Position numbers and translations under genes: made by a program
Assembly: GCF_000720635.1 (NCBI RefSeq)
Contig: NZ_JOCF01000031.1
Coordinates: 117,477 to 181,476 of the forward strand
Length of the DNA: 64,000 nucleotides
From: Streptomyces sp. NRRL WC-3742
GTDB taxonomy: Bacteria; Actinomycetota; Actinomycetes; Streptomycetales; Streptomycetaceae
Direction: 5' to 3'
Notes under the pieces: model-generated
The model's input: only the letters and a program-made list of their open reading frames with translations
What the model was told of the DNA's origin: nothing
Databases searched by the model: none
In this document: positions 11,550 to 19,483 of the stretch, piece after piece
How positions within the stretch are numbered: the first letter of the stretch is position 1
How the letters are laid out: the number at the start of each line of letters is the position of its first letter

Positions 11550-11571
11550 AAATCCCCTACAGTCCAGGGCC

Positions 11572-13149
11572 ATGACACAGACCACGATCCCCGAAGTCCA
11601 GCCCCAGGCTGGGCATCCGCGCCGTTGGCTGATCCTCGGCGTTCTCGTCACCAGCCTGCTGGTGATCCTCATCGACAACACGATCCTCAACGTCGGTCTT
11701 CGCACCATCCAGCACGACCTGAACGCCACGCAGAGCGAGATGGAGTGGGTGCTCGACTCCTACATCCTGATCTTCGCCGGGCTGATGTTCACCTTCGGCG
11801 TCCTCGGCGACCGCTTCGGCCGCAAGCTGCTGCTGATCATCGGTCTGGTCCTGTTCGGCGTCACCTCGGTGGTTGCCGCGATGTCCTCCGAGTCCGTGCC
11901 GCTGATCCTGGCCCGCGCCGGGATGGGCCTGGGCGCCGCGATGGTCCAGCCCCAGACGCTCTCGATCATCCAGAACGTCTTCCCGCCGAGCGAGCGCGGC
12001 AAGGCGATCGCGATCTGGTCCTCGTTCTCCGGCATCGCCATCGCCATCGGCCCCGTCACCGGCGGTGCGCTGCTCAAGGGCTTCTGGTGGGGCTCGCTCT
12101 TCCTGGTCAACATCCCGGTCGTGATCGTCGGCGCCGTCGCGGTGCTCATGGTCGTGCCCGAGTCGCGTGACCCGAAGCCCAGCCGGCTCGACCCGCTCGG
12201 CGTCGTCCTCAGCACCGCGGGCGTCATCGGCGTGGTCTACGGGATCATCAAGGGCGGCGAGACCAACGACTGGTTCTCGGCGGGCGTCCTGGCCCCCGTG
12301 GCCGCGGGCGTCGCCGTCCTCGCGCTCTTCGTCTGGATGCAGACGCGCAGCTCCGCGCCGGCCCTGGACGTCAACCTGTTCCGCAACCGGCTCTTCTCCA
12401 GCGGCACCCTGGCCCTGTCCGTGACCATGTTCGCGCTGATGGGCGCCCTGGTCTTCATGGCCTACTACTGGCAGGCCGCCCGCGGCTACGACGCCCTCAA
12501 GGCGGGCCTGTTCGCGGTGCCGGTCGCCGTCGGCATGATGATCGGCGCGGGCAAGAGTTCCGGCCTGACGGCCAAGTTCGGCCACCGCGGCCCGGTCTCC
12601 TCCGGTCTGGCCCTGATGGGCGTCTCGCTGATCGCCTGGGTGGTCGTCGACCAGGACACCACCGTCTGGTACATGGTCTTCTTCAGCCTGATCTTCGGCC
12701 TGGGCATGGGCAACGTGTTCGCCCCGGCCACCTCGCTCGCCATGTCCGCCGTCCCGGTCACCAAGGCCGGCGCCGGCTCGGCCGTCACCAACACCGTCCG
12801 GCAGATGGCCGGCGCGCTCGGCATCGCGGCCCTCGGCTCGGTCCTCTCGGCCGCCTACCGCGACGAGATCACCGACGCCGTCGACGCGGCCTTCCCGGAG
12901 TCCATGCGGCACAACGCGGCCGAGTCGATCGTCGGAACCGGAACCGAGGCCGAACGACTGGTCGCCCAGGTACAGTCGGGTAGCGTTCCCCAGTCCGCGC
13001 TCGCCAATCTGCACGGGCTGTTCGACAAGGCCCAGGACGCCTTCATCTCGTCGATGCACGTCACGTCGATCGTCGCCGGCGGGATCGCGCTCCTCGGCGC
13101 GGTGGCGGTCTTCCTGGCAATGCCCAGTCGGAATCCTCGCACCGAATAG
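11572..13149 (+). CDS. MFS multidrug efflux transporter (DHA2, 14-TM type)
   Basis: A 525-aa proton-driven drug exporter of the EmrB/QacA class in the cytoplasmic membrane. Hydrophobic segments run through the whole length, consistent with 14 helices. Motif A appears as GVLGDRFGRK after TM2, and the motif C region as GPVTGGALL; TM1 contains the family-typical LIDNTILNVGL. It is followed 11 bp later by its TetR-type regulator. It may provide self-resistance or export for the nearby polyketide pathway, but hrdD-side context also allows a general drug pump. A -10-like TACAGT lies 8 nt before the ATG and no good Shine-Dalgarno is present, so the mRNA may be leaderless. Confidence 0.94.
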   Translation: MTQTTIPEVQPQAGHPRRWLILGVLVTSLLVILIDNTILNVGLRTIQHDLNATQSEMEWVLDSYILIFAGLMFTFGVLGDRFGRKLLLIIGLVLFGVTSVVAAMSSESVPLILARAGMGLGAAMVQPQTLSIIQNVFPPSERGKAIAIWSSFSGIAIAIGPVTGGALLKGFWWGSLFLVNIPVVIVGAVAVLMVVPESRDPKPSRLDPLGVVLSTAGVIGVVYGIIKGGETNDWFSAGVLAPVAAGVAVLALFVWMQTRSSAPALDVNLFRNRLFSSGTLALSVTMFALMGALVFMAYYWQAARGYDALKAGLFAVPVAVGMMIGAGKSSGLTAKFGHRGPVSSGLALMGVSLIAWVVVDQDTTVWYMVFFSLIFGLGMGNVFAPATSLAMSAVPVTKAGAGSAVTNTVRQMAGALGIAALGSVLSAAYRDEITDAVDAAFPESMRHNAAESIVGTGTEAERLVAQVQSGSVPQSALANLHGLFDKAQDAFISSMHVTSIVAGGIALLGAVAVFLAMPSRNPRTE

Positions 13150-13153
13150 GAGG
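13148..13153 (+). promoter_or_regulatory. Perfect Shine-Dalgarno that selects an ATC start for tetR
   Basis: AGGAGG lies 7 nt before ATC at 13161-13163, with no ATG, GTG or TTG in that frame anywhere near it. It overlaps the stop codon of the efflux gene, implying translational coupling. Confidence 0.7.
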
Positions 13154-13160
13154 CCCCACC

Positions 13161-13793
13161 ATCCCAACCACGAGTGCGTCAACCCAGCGAACCACCAAGG
13201 TCCGTGCGGGCCGGCCTCGGAGTGAGGAGGCCGAGCGGGCGATCCTCGACGCCACGCTCTCCCTGCTCGCCGAGGTCGGCTCGGAAGTCCTCTCGATGGA
13301 GACCGTAGCGACTCGTGCGGCCGTCGCCAAGACCACCATCTACCGGCGATGGAAGACCAAGGACGAACTCCTGGTCGCCGCGATCTGTTCGCTCCGGGGC
13401 GAGATGCCCGGACTCCCGACCTCGACGGACCTGCGCGAGGCCCTGCTGGAATGCGTCAAGGGCATGCAGCAGATGCACGACGACCCGCGGTACCTCCGGC
13501 TGGTGCCCCGTCTGTACGGGGTGGCCGACCTCCATCCGGAGCTCTACCGCCAGTACGTCAACCAGGCCATCGCCCCCCGGCGGGACATCGTCCTCCAGGT
13601 CCTCCAGCAGGGAGTGGCCGAGGGGTCGATCCGCAAGGACGCGAACCTGCGCCTCGCGATGGACCTGCTCCTCGGACCGGTGCTGATCCGCTCGTTCCGG
13701 TCCTCGGGGGCGGACCCGACCGATCCGAGCTACTCGGAGCTGGACCCGGCGGAACTGGTCGACGCGGTACTGGACGGGTTGGCGCCCAGGTGA
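13161..13793 (+). CDS. TetR-family repressor with non-canonical ATC start
   Basis: A 210-aa regulator if started at ATC 13161. The DNA-binding domain is complete only from this start: an Arg-rich lead (VRAGRPRSEEAERAIL), helix 1, then the helix-turn-helix METVATRAAVAKTTIYRRW. The first canonical in-frame codon, ATG 13296, would delete helix 1 and leave a 165-aa fragment. The C-terminal half is the usual ligand and dimer domain (TetR_C). It sits 11 bp after the efflux gene and most likely represses that operon through the repeat at 11527-11549. A sequencing error changing ATG to ATC would give the same picture. Confidence 0.88.
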   Translation: MPTTSASTQRTTKVRAGRPRSEEAERAILDATLSLLAEVGSEVLSMETVATRAAVAKTTIYRRWKTKDELLVAAICSLRGEMPGLPTSTDLREALLECVKGMQQMHDDPRYLRLVPRLYGVADLHPELYRQYVNQAIAPRRDIVLQVLQQGVAEGSIRKDANLRLAMDLLLGPVLIRSFRSSGADPTDPSYSELDPAELVDAVLDGLAPR

Positions 13794-13830
13794 CCCACCC
13801 GGTCACGGGGGAAGAAGACGACGACACACC

Positions 13831-13857
13831 GGAGCCCGGCGGACCCCGCCGGGCTCC
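13831..13857. terminator. Bidirectional terminator between tetR and PAP2 genes
   Basis: Perfect 12-bp stem (GGAGCCCGGCGG and its complement) with a 3-nt loop, between two convergent genes. Confidence 0.85.
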
Positions 13858-13917
13858 AGCCGTTCCCGGGCTCCCGCGTCAGAGGTGTCCGCGCAACAAC
13901 CCCGCCCGGCAGTCCTT

Positions 13918-14709
13918 CTAACGCACCGACCCGTCGAACCGGTCGTCCTCGCCCAGCGGTTGCCCGACGGGCGGTGCGAAGACCCGCTGGACCCTGGGCC
14001 TGGTCAGCCAGTTGACCTTCCGTACGTCCCGGGCCAGCGCCCGGGGCCGCCAGAGCTCGGTGAGGGCGGTGACGGCGCCGAGCACGATCCCCGCCGCCAG
14101 CCAGCCGGCCACCACGTCGCTGGGCCAGTGCACCCCGAGCGCGATCCTGGTCCAGCCGATGGTCAGCACCGTCGCACCGGCCACGGAGCACGCGGCGATC
14201 CGCCCCCGCCGCTGGACCCGGTACCAGAGCAGGCCCACCAGCACCGCGCAGGTGATCGCCGAGGCCATCGCGTGCCCGGACGGGAAGGAGGAGCCGTCGG
14301 CGTGCGAGACCGGGTCGTTGAAGGAGGGCCGCCGCCGGTCGACGGCCGCCTTGAGCGCCCACTGGGCGCCCCAGCCGGCCAGCGCGCACGCGGCCACCCA
14401 GCCCGCCAGCACCCGGGCGCCGACCAGCCAGAGCCAGCCCGCCGCGATGGCGAGCAGGACGCGCATCGTCACCGTGCCGCCGATGTCGGAGAGCGTCTGC
14501 ACCGCGGCCGTCCAGATCCGGTGGTCCCGGGCGTAGACGTGCAACTCCCCGGACCAGACCTGGTCGAAGCGCTCGAGCGGGTGCCAGTGCCCGGTCACCA
14601 GGGCCGCCAGGAGGCCGAACAGCCCGGTACATCCCAGCGCGAGCGCCGCGTCCCGCAGGAGGCGGCGGTGACGCGCGGTGACGGACGTCCAGCTGTTGGT
14701 CAGGTGCAT
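13918..14709 (-). CDS. PAP2-family membrane phosphatase
   Basis: A 263-aa integral membrane phosphatase of the PAP2 superfamily, acting on lipid phosphates such as phosphatidic acid or prenyl diphosphates. All three signature motifs are visible in order: KAAVDRRRP, PSGHA within FPSGHAMAS, and TRIALGVHWPSD carrying the catalytic His and Asp. Several hydrophobic helices flank them. The ATG at 14709 has GGAAGG at suitable spacing; a GTG nine bases upstream would abut the ribosome site. Substrate cannot be set from sequence. It is transcribed away from hrdD and converges with tetR. Confidence 0.93.
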   Translation of the reverse strand: MHLTNSWTSVTARHRRLLRDAALALGCTGLFGLLAALVTGHWHPLERFDQVWSGELHVYARDHRIWTAAVQTLSDIGGTVTMRVLLAIAAGWLWLVGARVLAGWVAACALAGWGAQWALKAAVDRRRPSFNDPVSHADGSSFPSGHAMASAITCAVLVGLLWYRVQRRGRIAACSVAGATVLTIGWTRIALGVHWPSDVVAGWLAAGIVLGAVTALTELWRPRALARDVRKVNWLTRPRVQRVFAPPVGQPLGEDDRFDGSVR

Positions 14710-15121
14710 GTCTGACACCTTCCCAGTGTCCTGACCTCCACAGGGGCCCGGGTGATAGCGATTCGGCATCGGTTCTGGGGAGGACCTGCGGACGCCGGGG
14801 TGTGGGCGCGGGCGGAAACCGGGGCGCACGGGAACGTACGCGCCCCTGCCGGGGTTCACCGGAAGAGGGCCGCGCGTCCGTCGCGCGGGCCGAACTCCCG
14901 CCGCGGCGACGGTCGCAGAGGGTGCCTGTTCGGTCGCCGAACGCCATGGATGCGGGGAAAACCGGCAGGATACTCCATGACGCGGAAGAATCTGAGTGAC
15001 TTGGGAATGTTGTCCGGATTCTGTTCGTTGGATCGTTACGTGTGAGGGCCCGAGGGCCCACACTTCTTGTCCTCCCGGGGCAGGCAGGCAGACCTCGGCA
15101 ACACCAGCAAAGGGAGCAAGC
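14710..15121. other. Intergenic region upstream of hrdD
   Basis: About 410 bp between divergent genes. It holds the SigR-type promoter at 15004-15029 and a leader hairpin built on two GGGCCC boxes near 15041-15064. No credible gene is seen in the rest. Confidence 0.6.
15004..15029 (+). promoter_or_regulatory. SigR-type promoter of hrdD
   Basis: GGAAT (15004-15008), 18-nt spacer, GTT (15027-15029): an exact match to the SigR (thiol-oxidative stress ECF sigma) consensus GGAAT-N18/19-GTT. The hrdD gene of S. coelicolor is a known SigR target. The transcript would have a leader of roughly 85 nt. Confidence 0.75.
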
Positions 15122-16093
15122 ATGGCCACCCGTGCCGTCGTTCGCGACAGGGCCGACCGGACTCGCGCGGCCCGCCCGACCAACTTCGAAGCCGACCGCG
15201 ACCTTGTCGGCATGTACCTCGACGAGATCGCCAGGACGCCCCTGCTCGATGCCGCCGAGGAGGTCGAGCTCTCGCTTCGGATCGAGGCCGGCGTGTACGC
15301 CCAGCACCTGCTGGACGGGGGCGAACTCCCCAGCGGCGTCACGCGCGAGGAGCTCGAGACGATAGCCGCGGACGCCGAGCGCGCCAAGGACGTCTTCATC
15401 CGTTCCAACCTCCGTCTCGTGGTGGCGGTCGCCCGCCGGTACCCGCGCAGCGGCCTCCCGCTGCTGGACCTCATCCAGGAGGGCAACGCGGGCCTGGTCC
15501 GCGCGGTCGAGAAGTTCGACTACGCCAAGGGCTTCAAGTTCTCCACCTACGCGACGTGGTGGATCCGGCAGGCGATCACCCGCTCGATCGCCGACCAGTC
15601 CCGCACGATCCGCCTGCCCGTCCACCTGGTCGAGGAGCTCGGCCGCATCCGCCGGGTGCAGCGCGAGAAGTCCAAGGAACTGGGCCGCGAGGCCGAGCCG
15701 GCCGAGATCGCGGCCGAACTGGACACCACCGAGGCCCGGATCAAGGACGTGCTGGACTGGGCCCGGGACCCGGTCAGCCTCAACATGGCGGTCGACGACG
15801 AGGGCGAGACCCAGTTCGGCGACCTCGTCGAGGACACCGGCGCCACCTCTCCCGAGGACGCCGTGATGGTCATGCTGCGCCGCGAGGAACTGGACGACCT
15901 CATCGGCCGGCTGGACGACCGCACCGCCTCGATCATCCGCTCCCGCTACGGGATGGAGGACGGCCGCGAGCGCACCCTCACCGAGGTGGGCAAGCAGCAC
16001 GGCCTCACGCGCGAGCGCATCCGCCAGATCGAGAAGCACGCCCTGGCCGAGCTCAAGAAGATCGCCGACCACGCGGGCTTCGAAGCCGCCTGA
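15122..16093 (+). CDS. hrdD: RNA polymerase sigma factor, HrdD-type group 2 sigma-70
   Basis: A 323-aa non-essential relative of the principal sigma factor HrdB. Region 1.2/2 is clear: DLVGMYLDEIARTPLL, then NLRLVVAVARRYPRSGLPLLDLIQEGN and FSTYATWWIRQAITRSI (2.3-2.4, promoter melting and -10 recognition). Regions 3 and 4 follow, with the 4.2 helix-turn-helix LTEVGKQHGLTRERIRQIEKHALAELK. It lacks the long acidic N-terminus of HrdB. The ATG at 15122 follows AAAGGGAG. HrdD is favoured over HrdA or HrdC because of length, the SigR-type promoter upstream, and the MFS/tetR neighbourhood, as near S. coelicolor hrdD; the exact paralogue name is an inference. Confidence 0.9.
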   Translation: MATRAVVRDRADRTRAARPTNFEADRDLVGMYLDEIARTPLLDAAEEVELSLRIEAGVYAQHLLDGGELPSGVTREELETIAADAERAKDVFIRSNLRLVVAVARRYPRSGLPLLDLIQEGNAGLVRAVEKFDYAKGFKFSTYATWWIRQAITRSIADQSRTIRLPVHLVEELGRIRRVQREKSKELGREAEPAEIAAELDTTEARIKDVLDWARDPVSLNMAVDDEGETQFGDLVEDTGATSPEDAVMVMLRREELDDLIGRLDDRTASIIRSRYGMEDGRERTLTEVGKQHGLTRERIRQIEKHALAELKKIADHAGFEAA

Positions 16094-16108
16094 CAGGTCC
16101 TTCCCGCC

Positions 16109-16140
16109 GGCCCCGGTACGGAGCGCTCCGCACCGGGGCC
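16109..16140 (+). terminator. Hairpin after hrdD
   Basis: GGCCCCGGT pairs with ACCGGGGCC around an inner CGGAG/CTCCG stem, giving a long near-perfect hairpin 15 bp past the stop. Confidence 0.8.
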
Positions 16141-16205
16141 GCGGCACGCCGCGGAACTCTTAGGCTGGAAGGACAGCAGGCAGGGACGACCACGGGGAGA
16201 ACAGC

Positions 16206-16409
16206 GTGAGCGAACAGGGACAGGAACCGGAAACGGACCAGGAGGCGCAGGCCAAGGCCAAGGCCCGCCTGATCTTCGGCGACCCGCTGGACCAGCCCTC
16301 CCGGGACGACACCGACGCCGGCTGGGGCGGCCGCCCCGGTGCGGGGGAGAGCAGCGGGCGGGGGCTGGACTGGTACCTGAGCCAGCGCCCGCCCCACCAC
16401 GGCGGCTGA
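16206..16409 (+). CDS. Small hydrophilic protein of unknown function
   Basis: A 67-aa soluble protein starting at GTG 16206, with a GGGGAGA ribosome site just upstream. It is rich in Gln, Glu, Lys and Gly and has a distinct C-terminal GLDWYLSQRPP segment. No domain, signal peptide or membrane helix is visible. The coding-type base use and clear ribosome site support a real gene. It lies between hrdD and mscL and converges on mscL. Function unknown. Confidence 0.7.
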   Translation: MSEQGQEPETDQEAQAKAKARLIFGDPLDQPSRDDTDAGWGGRPGAGESSGRGLDWYLSQRPPHHGG

Positions 16410-16430
16410 AGGCGAGGAGCAGGGGAGCGG

Positions 16431-16847
16431 TCAGCGCTGCGCGACCAGCGCGTCCCGGATCTCGGTGAGCAGTTGGACCTCCTTGGCCTCGGCCTCGGCC
16501 GCCACCTCGGCGACGCTCTTGCGCTTGGCGGCCATGCGGTTCATGGGAATGATCAGGGCGAAGTAGACGACGGCCGCGGTGATGAGGAACGACAGCGCGG
16601 CACTGAGCACCGACCCCCACAGGATGAGGATTCCGTGCGTGACCTCCCCGGTGGCGCTCATCTCGCAGGGCCCCTTGAGGCAGGAACTGTAGGACGCGAG
16701 GTCCTTCGTCCCGAACACACCGACGATCGGATTGATCACGCCCTTGACGAAGGCGTTGACGATGTTGGTGAATGCGGCGCCGATGACCACGGCGACGGCG
16801 AGCTCGACGACGTTTCCACGCAGCAGGAATTCCTTGAAGCCTTTCAT
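16431..16847 (-). CDS. mscL: Large-conductance mechanosensitive channel MscL
   Basis: A 138-aa channel that opens under membrane tension to release solutes on osmotic downshock. The N-terminal MKGFKEFLLRGNVVELAVAVVIGAAF and the following NPIVG are family hallmarks. TM1 spans about residues 14-40, a periplasmic loop follows, TM2 is about 70-95, and the charged C-terminal helix (KEVQLLTEIRDAL) ends the protein. The loop contains two Cys (SSCLKGPCE) not typical of the E. coli protein. Length is normal for the family. Confidence 0.97.
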   Translation of the reverse strand: MKGFKEFLLRGNVVELAVAVVIGAAFTNIVNAFVKGVINPIVGVFGTKDLASYSSCLKGPCEMSATGEVTHGILILWGSVLSAALSFLITAAVVYFALIIPMNRMAAKRKSVAEVAAEAEAKEVQLLTEIRDALVAQR

Positions 16848-16877
16848 GCCGCCTCGAACGACGAAGTCGTTCCCGCG

Positions 16878-17150
16878 TCACGGGTGATCTTCGGAAGCCG
16901 CAGATTGACAACCCGTTCGGCCCACCTCACCGCCCGCGGGCGGCGGCAGACCGGCCCGCGCCGCCCCGGAGGCGAGCGCCGCCGCCACCGCGAGCAGCAC
17001 CAGCGCGGGCACGCAGCCCCGAGTCCGTACGACGCTGCGCCAGCGGTGCCGGCCGCCGCAGCCCCGCCGGATCGGCGGAAAGCTCGGCACCTCCCGCCGG
17101 GGTGGCACGGCGGGGGCGGGCAGGGGGACGGTGAAGCTCATGGCGGTCAC
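16878..17150 (-). CDS. Small protein with one membrane segment, unknown function
   Basis: A 90-aa protein starting at GTG 17150, preceded by GGAGG at an ideal 7-nt spacing, which is the main reason to accept it. The first 45 residues are Pro/Arg-rich, then a hydrophobic stretch (VPALVLLAVAAALASGAARAGL) suggests a single membrane anchor or internal signal, with a short polar tail. It sits between fmdB and mscL on the same strand. I do not recognise a family. It could be the remaining N-terminus of a longer secreted protein, since the tail is too short to hold a domain. Confidence 0.6.
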   Translation of the reverse strand: MTAMSFTVPLPAPAVPPRREVPSFPPIRRGCGGRHRWRSVVRTRGCVPALVLLAVAAALASGAARAGLPPPAGGEVGRTGCQSAASEDHP

Positions 17151-17184
17151 GGGGGCACCTCCGGACTCGACGGATTCGTGCGAA

Positions 17185-17204
17185 CCCGTACGGCTTCGTA
17201 CGGG
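17185..17204. promoter_or_regulatory. Inverted repeat upstream of the 90-aa gene
   Basis: CCCGTACG-N4-CGTACGGG, perfect 8-bp arms, about 35 bp upstream of the GTG at 17150. A second short repeat (TTCG-N2-CGAA) adjoins it. It may be an operator or a leader hairpin. Confidence 0.4.
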
Positions 17205-17360
17205 GACTCGCTGGTGCCCACACGATGCGCGCGAATCCCGTCCGGCGACAGCCTTTTCCCACCGCCTGTGGACAACCCGCCCCCACCCGAAACCTCATCC
17301 CCCCGAACGGGGTAATCCGCCGCCCCGAAGGCATGGAACCCGGATGAACCCGATACGCAA

Positions 17361-17403
17361 AAAGGCCCGTCCACCCCGTACGAAGCGGGGTGAACGGGCC
17401 TTT
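17361..17403 (-). terminator. Intrinsic terminator with U-tract after fmdB
   Basis: A 10-bp outer stem (AAAGGCCCGT/ACGGGCCTTT) plus a 6-bp inner stem. On the minus strand the hairpin ends in a run of T, a classical intrinsic terminator and unusual at this GC content. Confidence 0.88.
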
Positions 17404-17422
17404 CGAAGTCTTCCCGAAGTCC

Positions 17423-17728
17423 TCAGCTCGCGGCCGGAGCCGGCGAGGAGGGCGCGGAGGTCGAGGAGCTCGTCGACGAGGTGGAGGTCGAGGACGAGGT
17501 GGACGGCGTCGAAGCGGACGACGACGACGACCCCACCGAGCTGCTCGAGGACGAGCGGCTGTCGGTCCGGTAGAAACCGGAGCCCTTGAACACGACGCCC
17601 ACCGCGGAGAAGACCTTGCGGAGCCGTCCCTGGCAGTCGGGGCACGTGGTCAGCGCCTCGTCGGTGAACTTCTGCACCGCCTCCAGGCCGTTGCCGCACT
17701 CGGTGCACTGGTACTGGTACGTGGGCAC
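17423..17728 (-). CDS. FmdB-family zinc-ribbon protein with Ser-rich tail
   Basis: A 101-aa protein. Residues 1-45 form the FmdB/CxxC zinc ribbon: PTYQYQCTECGNGLE then TTCPDCQGRLRK, two CxxC knuckles for one zinc. The GTG start has GGAGGA six bases upstream. After FKGSGFYRTDSR the rest is a low-complexity Ser/Thr tail of about 40 residues. FmdB proteins are putative regulators of unclear role; the name derives from a formamidase operon. The poly-Ser tail is probably disordered. The gene has its own strong terminator. Confidence 0.88.
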   Translation of the reverse strand: MPTYQYQCTECGNGLEAVQKFTDEALTTCPDCQGRLRKVFSAVGVVFKGSGFYRTDSRSSSSSSVGSSSSSASTPSTSSSTSTSSTSSSTSAPSSPAPAAS

Positions 17729-17796
17729 TTGTCTTCCTCCTGGCACTCTCGCCTGATGAGTGCTAACGATGGTCAATGATGCGGTATTCCGCGGGA

Positions 17797-19146
17797 TCAG
17801 TCCAGCGACTCCGGTGTGAGATGGGCCCGCACAAGGATTCGGCGGGGCCGCGCGGAGCCCGGGCTCAGCAGGTGCCGCATCGACACCAGCGCCGCCAGCC
17901 CCAGCCCGGCGCCGATCACCGGCACCAGGAACCCGACCGAGGGCCCGTGCCCGTCGATCAGCTTGCCGGCCACCATCGAGCCGACCGCCAGCCCCAGCCC
18001 GATCGCGCCGGTCAGCCAGGTGAAGGCTTCCGTCTTCGCGCCGTCCGGGACCAGTGACTCGACCAGGGTGTAGCCGCTGATCAGGGTCGGGGCGATGGCC
18101 AGGCCGCAGACCAGCCCGGCCACGGTCAGCGCGACGAGGTTGGGCATCGCCCACAGCACCGAGGCGCCCAGCACCAGCATCGAGTAGCTGGCGACCATCC
18201 GCTGTGCCACCGGCTGCCGCCAGGCGATCACGCCGTACAGCACACCGGCCAGCATCGAGCCGCCGGCGAAGATCCCGTACACGGTGCCGCCGGCGTCGTG
18301 CTGCCCGACGGAGTCGGCGAAGGCGTTGACCGAGACCTGCATGCCGCCGAACACCGTGCCGACCCCGAGGAAGGCCCCGGCCAGCAGCCGCACGCCCGGG
18401 GAGGCCAGCGCGGAGGCGCGCCGCACCCCGGGCTCGGGGACGATCCGGGCGGGGGCGGTGCGCCGCTGGGCGGCGAAGGCCAGGCCGCCGACCAGCGTCA
18501 GCGAGGCTTCGGCGATCAGCGCGGCGGCCGGGTTGGCGAAGGCCGCGATGCCGGAGGCCAGGATCGGGCCGATCACGAAGGTGAACTCGTCCGTCACGGA
18601 CTCGAAGGCGAAGGCGGTGGAGACCTTGGCGGCCGAGGCATCGGTCGCGCCCTCCGCGCCGAAGGTGGCAACCCACCGGGCCCGGACCATCGCGCCGACC
18701 TGCGGCACGCTGCCGCCGGCCGGGACGGCGGCCAGGAACAGGCTCCAGGCCGGGGCGTGGCCGAGCGCCAGCGCGATCAGCAGGCCCACCGAGGCCGCGT
18801 GCACCAGGACGGCCGGCACCAGCACCGCGGCCTGGCCGTACCGGTCGGCCAGCCGCCCGGTCTGCGGCCCGATCAGCGCCTGCGCCACGGCGGCGACGGC
18901 GGTGACGGTACCGGCGGTGCCGTACGAGCCGTGGGTCTGCGTGACCAGCAGCAGGATGCCCATGCTGAGCATGGCGTAGGGGAGCCGGGCGACGAGCGCG
19001 GGGGTCAGGAACCTCCAGGCGCCCGGGGTGCGCAGCAGCTCGCCGTACCCGACGCGGGCCGGGGCGGCGGGCGCGGCGGGGGCCGAGGTGGCCTGGGGAG
19101 CCGCGGGCGCGGTGGTGGGGTCGTCGACCGTTCGGGTGGCCGTCAC
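17797..19146 (-). CDS. MFS transporter (12-TM exporter type)
   Basis: A 449-aa major facilitator superfamily permease. After an Ala/Pro-rich cytoplasmic lead of about 35 residues, hydrophobic helices begin; the motif A-like region is GPQTGRLADRYGQA between TM2 and TM3. The GTG start at 19146 is preceded by AGGAAGGA. Substrate unknown; sugar or drug efflux are both possible. It lies upstream of fmdB on the same strand with 68 bp between them, so read-through is possible. Confidence 0.88.
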   Translation of the reverse strand: MTATRTVDDPTTAPAAPQATSAPAAPAAPARVGYGELLRTPGAWRFLTPALVARLPYAMLSMGILLLVTQTHGSYGTAGTVTAVAAVAQALIGPQTGRLADRYGQAAVLVPAVLVHAASVGLLIALALGHAPAWSLFLAAVPAGGSVPQVGAMVRARWVATFGAEGATDASAAKVSTAFAFESVTDEFTFVIGPILASGIAAFANPAAALIAEASLTLVGGLAFAAQRRTAPARIVPEPGVRRASALASPGVRLLAGAFLGVGTVFGGMQVSVNAFADSVGQHDAGGTVYGIFAGGSMLAGVLYGVIAWRQPVAQRMVASYSMLVLGASVLWAMPNLVALTVAGLVCGLAIAPTLISGYTLVESLVPDGAKTEAFTWLTGAIGLGLAVGSMVAGKLIDGHGPSVGFLVPVIGAGLGLAALVSMRHLLSPGSARPRRILVRAHLTPESLD

Positions 19147-19373
19147 GGTCGGTCCTTCCTGCTGCCTGGTAGCGCGGCAGGGCATGAAAGAGCCCCGACG
19201 GCGCCGAGAGTCGTCCTCTCGCGCGTCGACCGGGGTAGATACCGGGTCGGCCCGGCCTGGTGGGCGGGGGTCCGGACCGCGGCCGCCGAGCGGTCGCGCC
19301 AACTCTGCTTCAGACAGATGCTGGGTGTGGTCTAGCGGTTGTCGTGTACGTAAGATCCCTCCCAGCATACAGT

Positions 19374-19383
19374 TACGCGCGTA
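19374..19383. promoter_or_regulatory. Palindrome TACGCGCGTA in the MFS upstream region
   Basis: A perfect 10-bp palindrome in a locally AT-richer patch about 230 bp upstream of the MFS start. It could be a repressor half-site pair; weak evidence. Confidence 0.25.
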
Positions 19384-19450
19384 GACCTGCCAGGTCGGGC
19401 GACCCGGCCCCGTCGACGAACACCTGAACAGGAGCCGGGCCGGCCGAGGG

Positions 19451-19480
19451 CCAGGGCGTGTCCTTCGGCTCACGCCCTGG
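19451..19480 (-). terminator. Hairpin after K+/H+ antiporter gene
   Basis: CCAGGGCGTG and CACGCCCTGG form a perfect 10-bp stem with a 10-nt loop, directly downstream of the antiporter stop codon. Confidence 0.8.
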
Positions 19481-19483
19481 GCG

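Larger units (their letters stand above)
19147..19483. other. Intergenic region upstream of MFS gene
   Basis: About 340 bp holding the antiporter terminator at its right edge and, presumably, the MFS promoter. Apart from the palindrome at 19374-19383 nothing distinct is seen. Confidence 0.5.

Noticed and set aside
13296..13793. tetR starting at ATG 13296
   Set aside because: This would cut off the first helix of the DNA-binding domain and has no ribosome site, whereas ATC 13161 has an ideal one.
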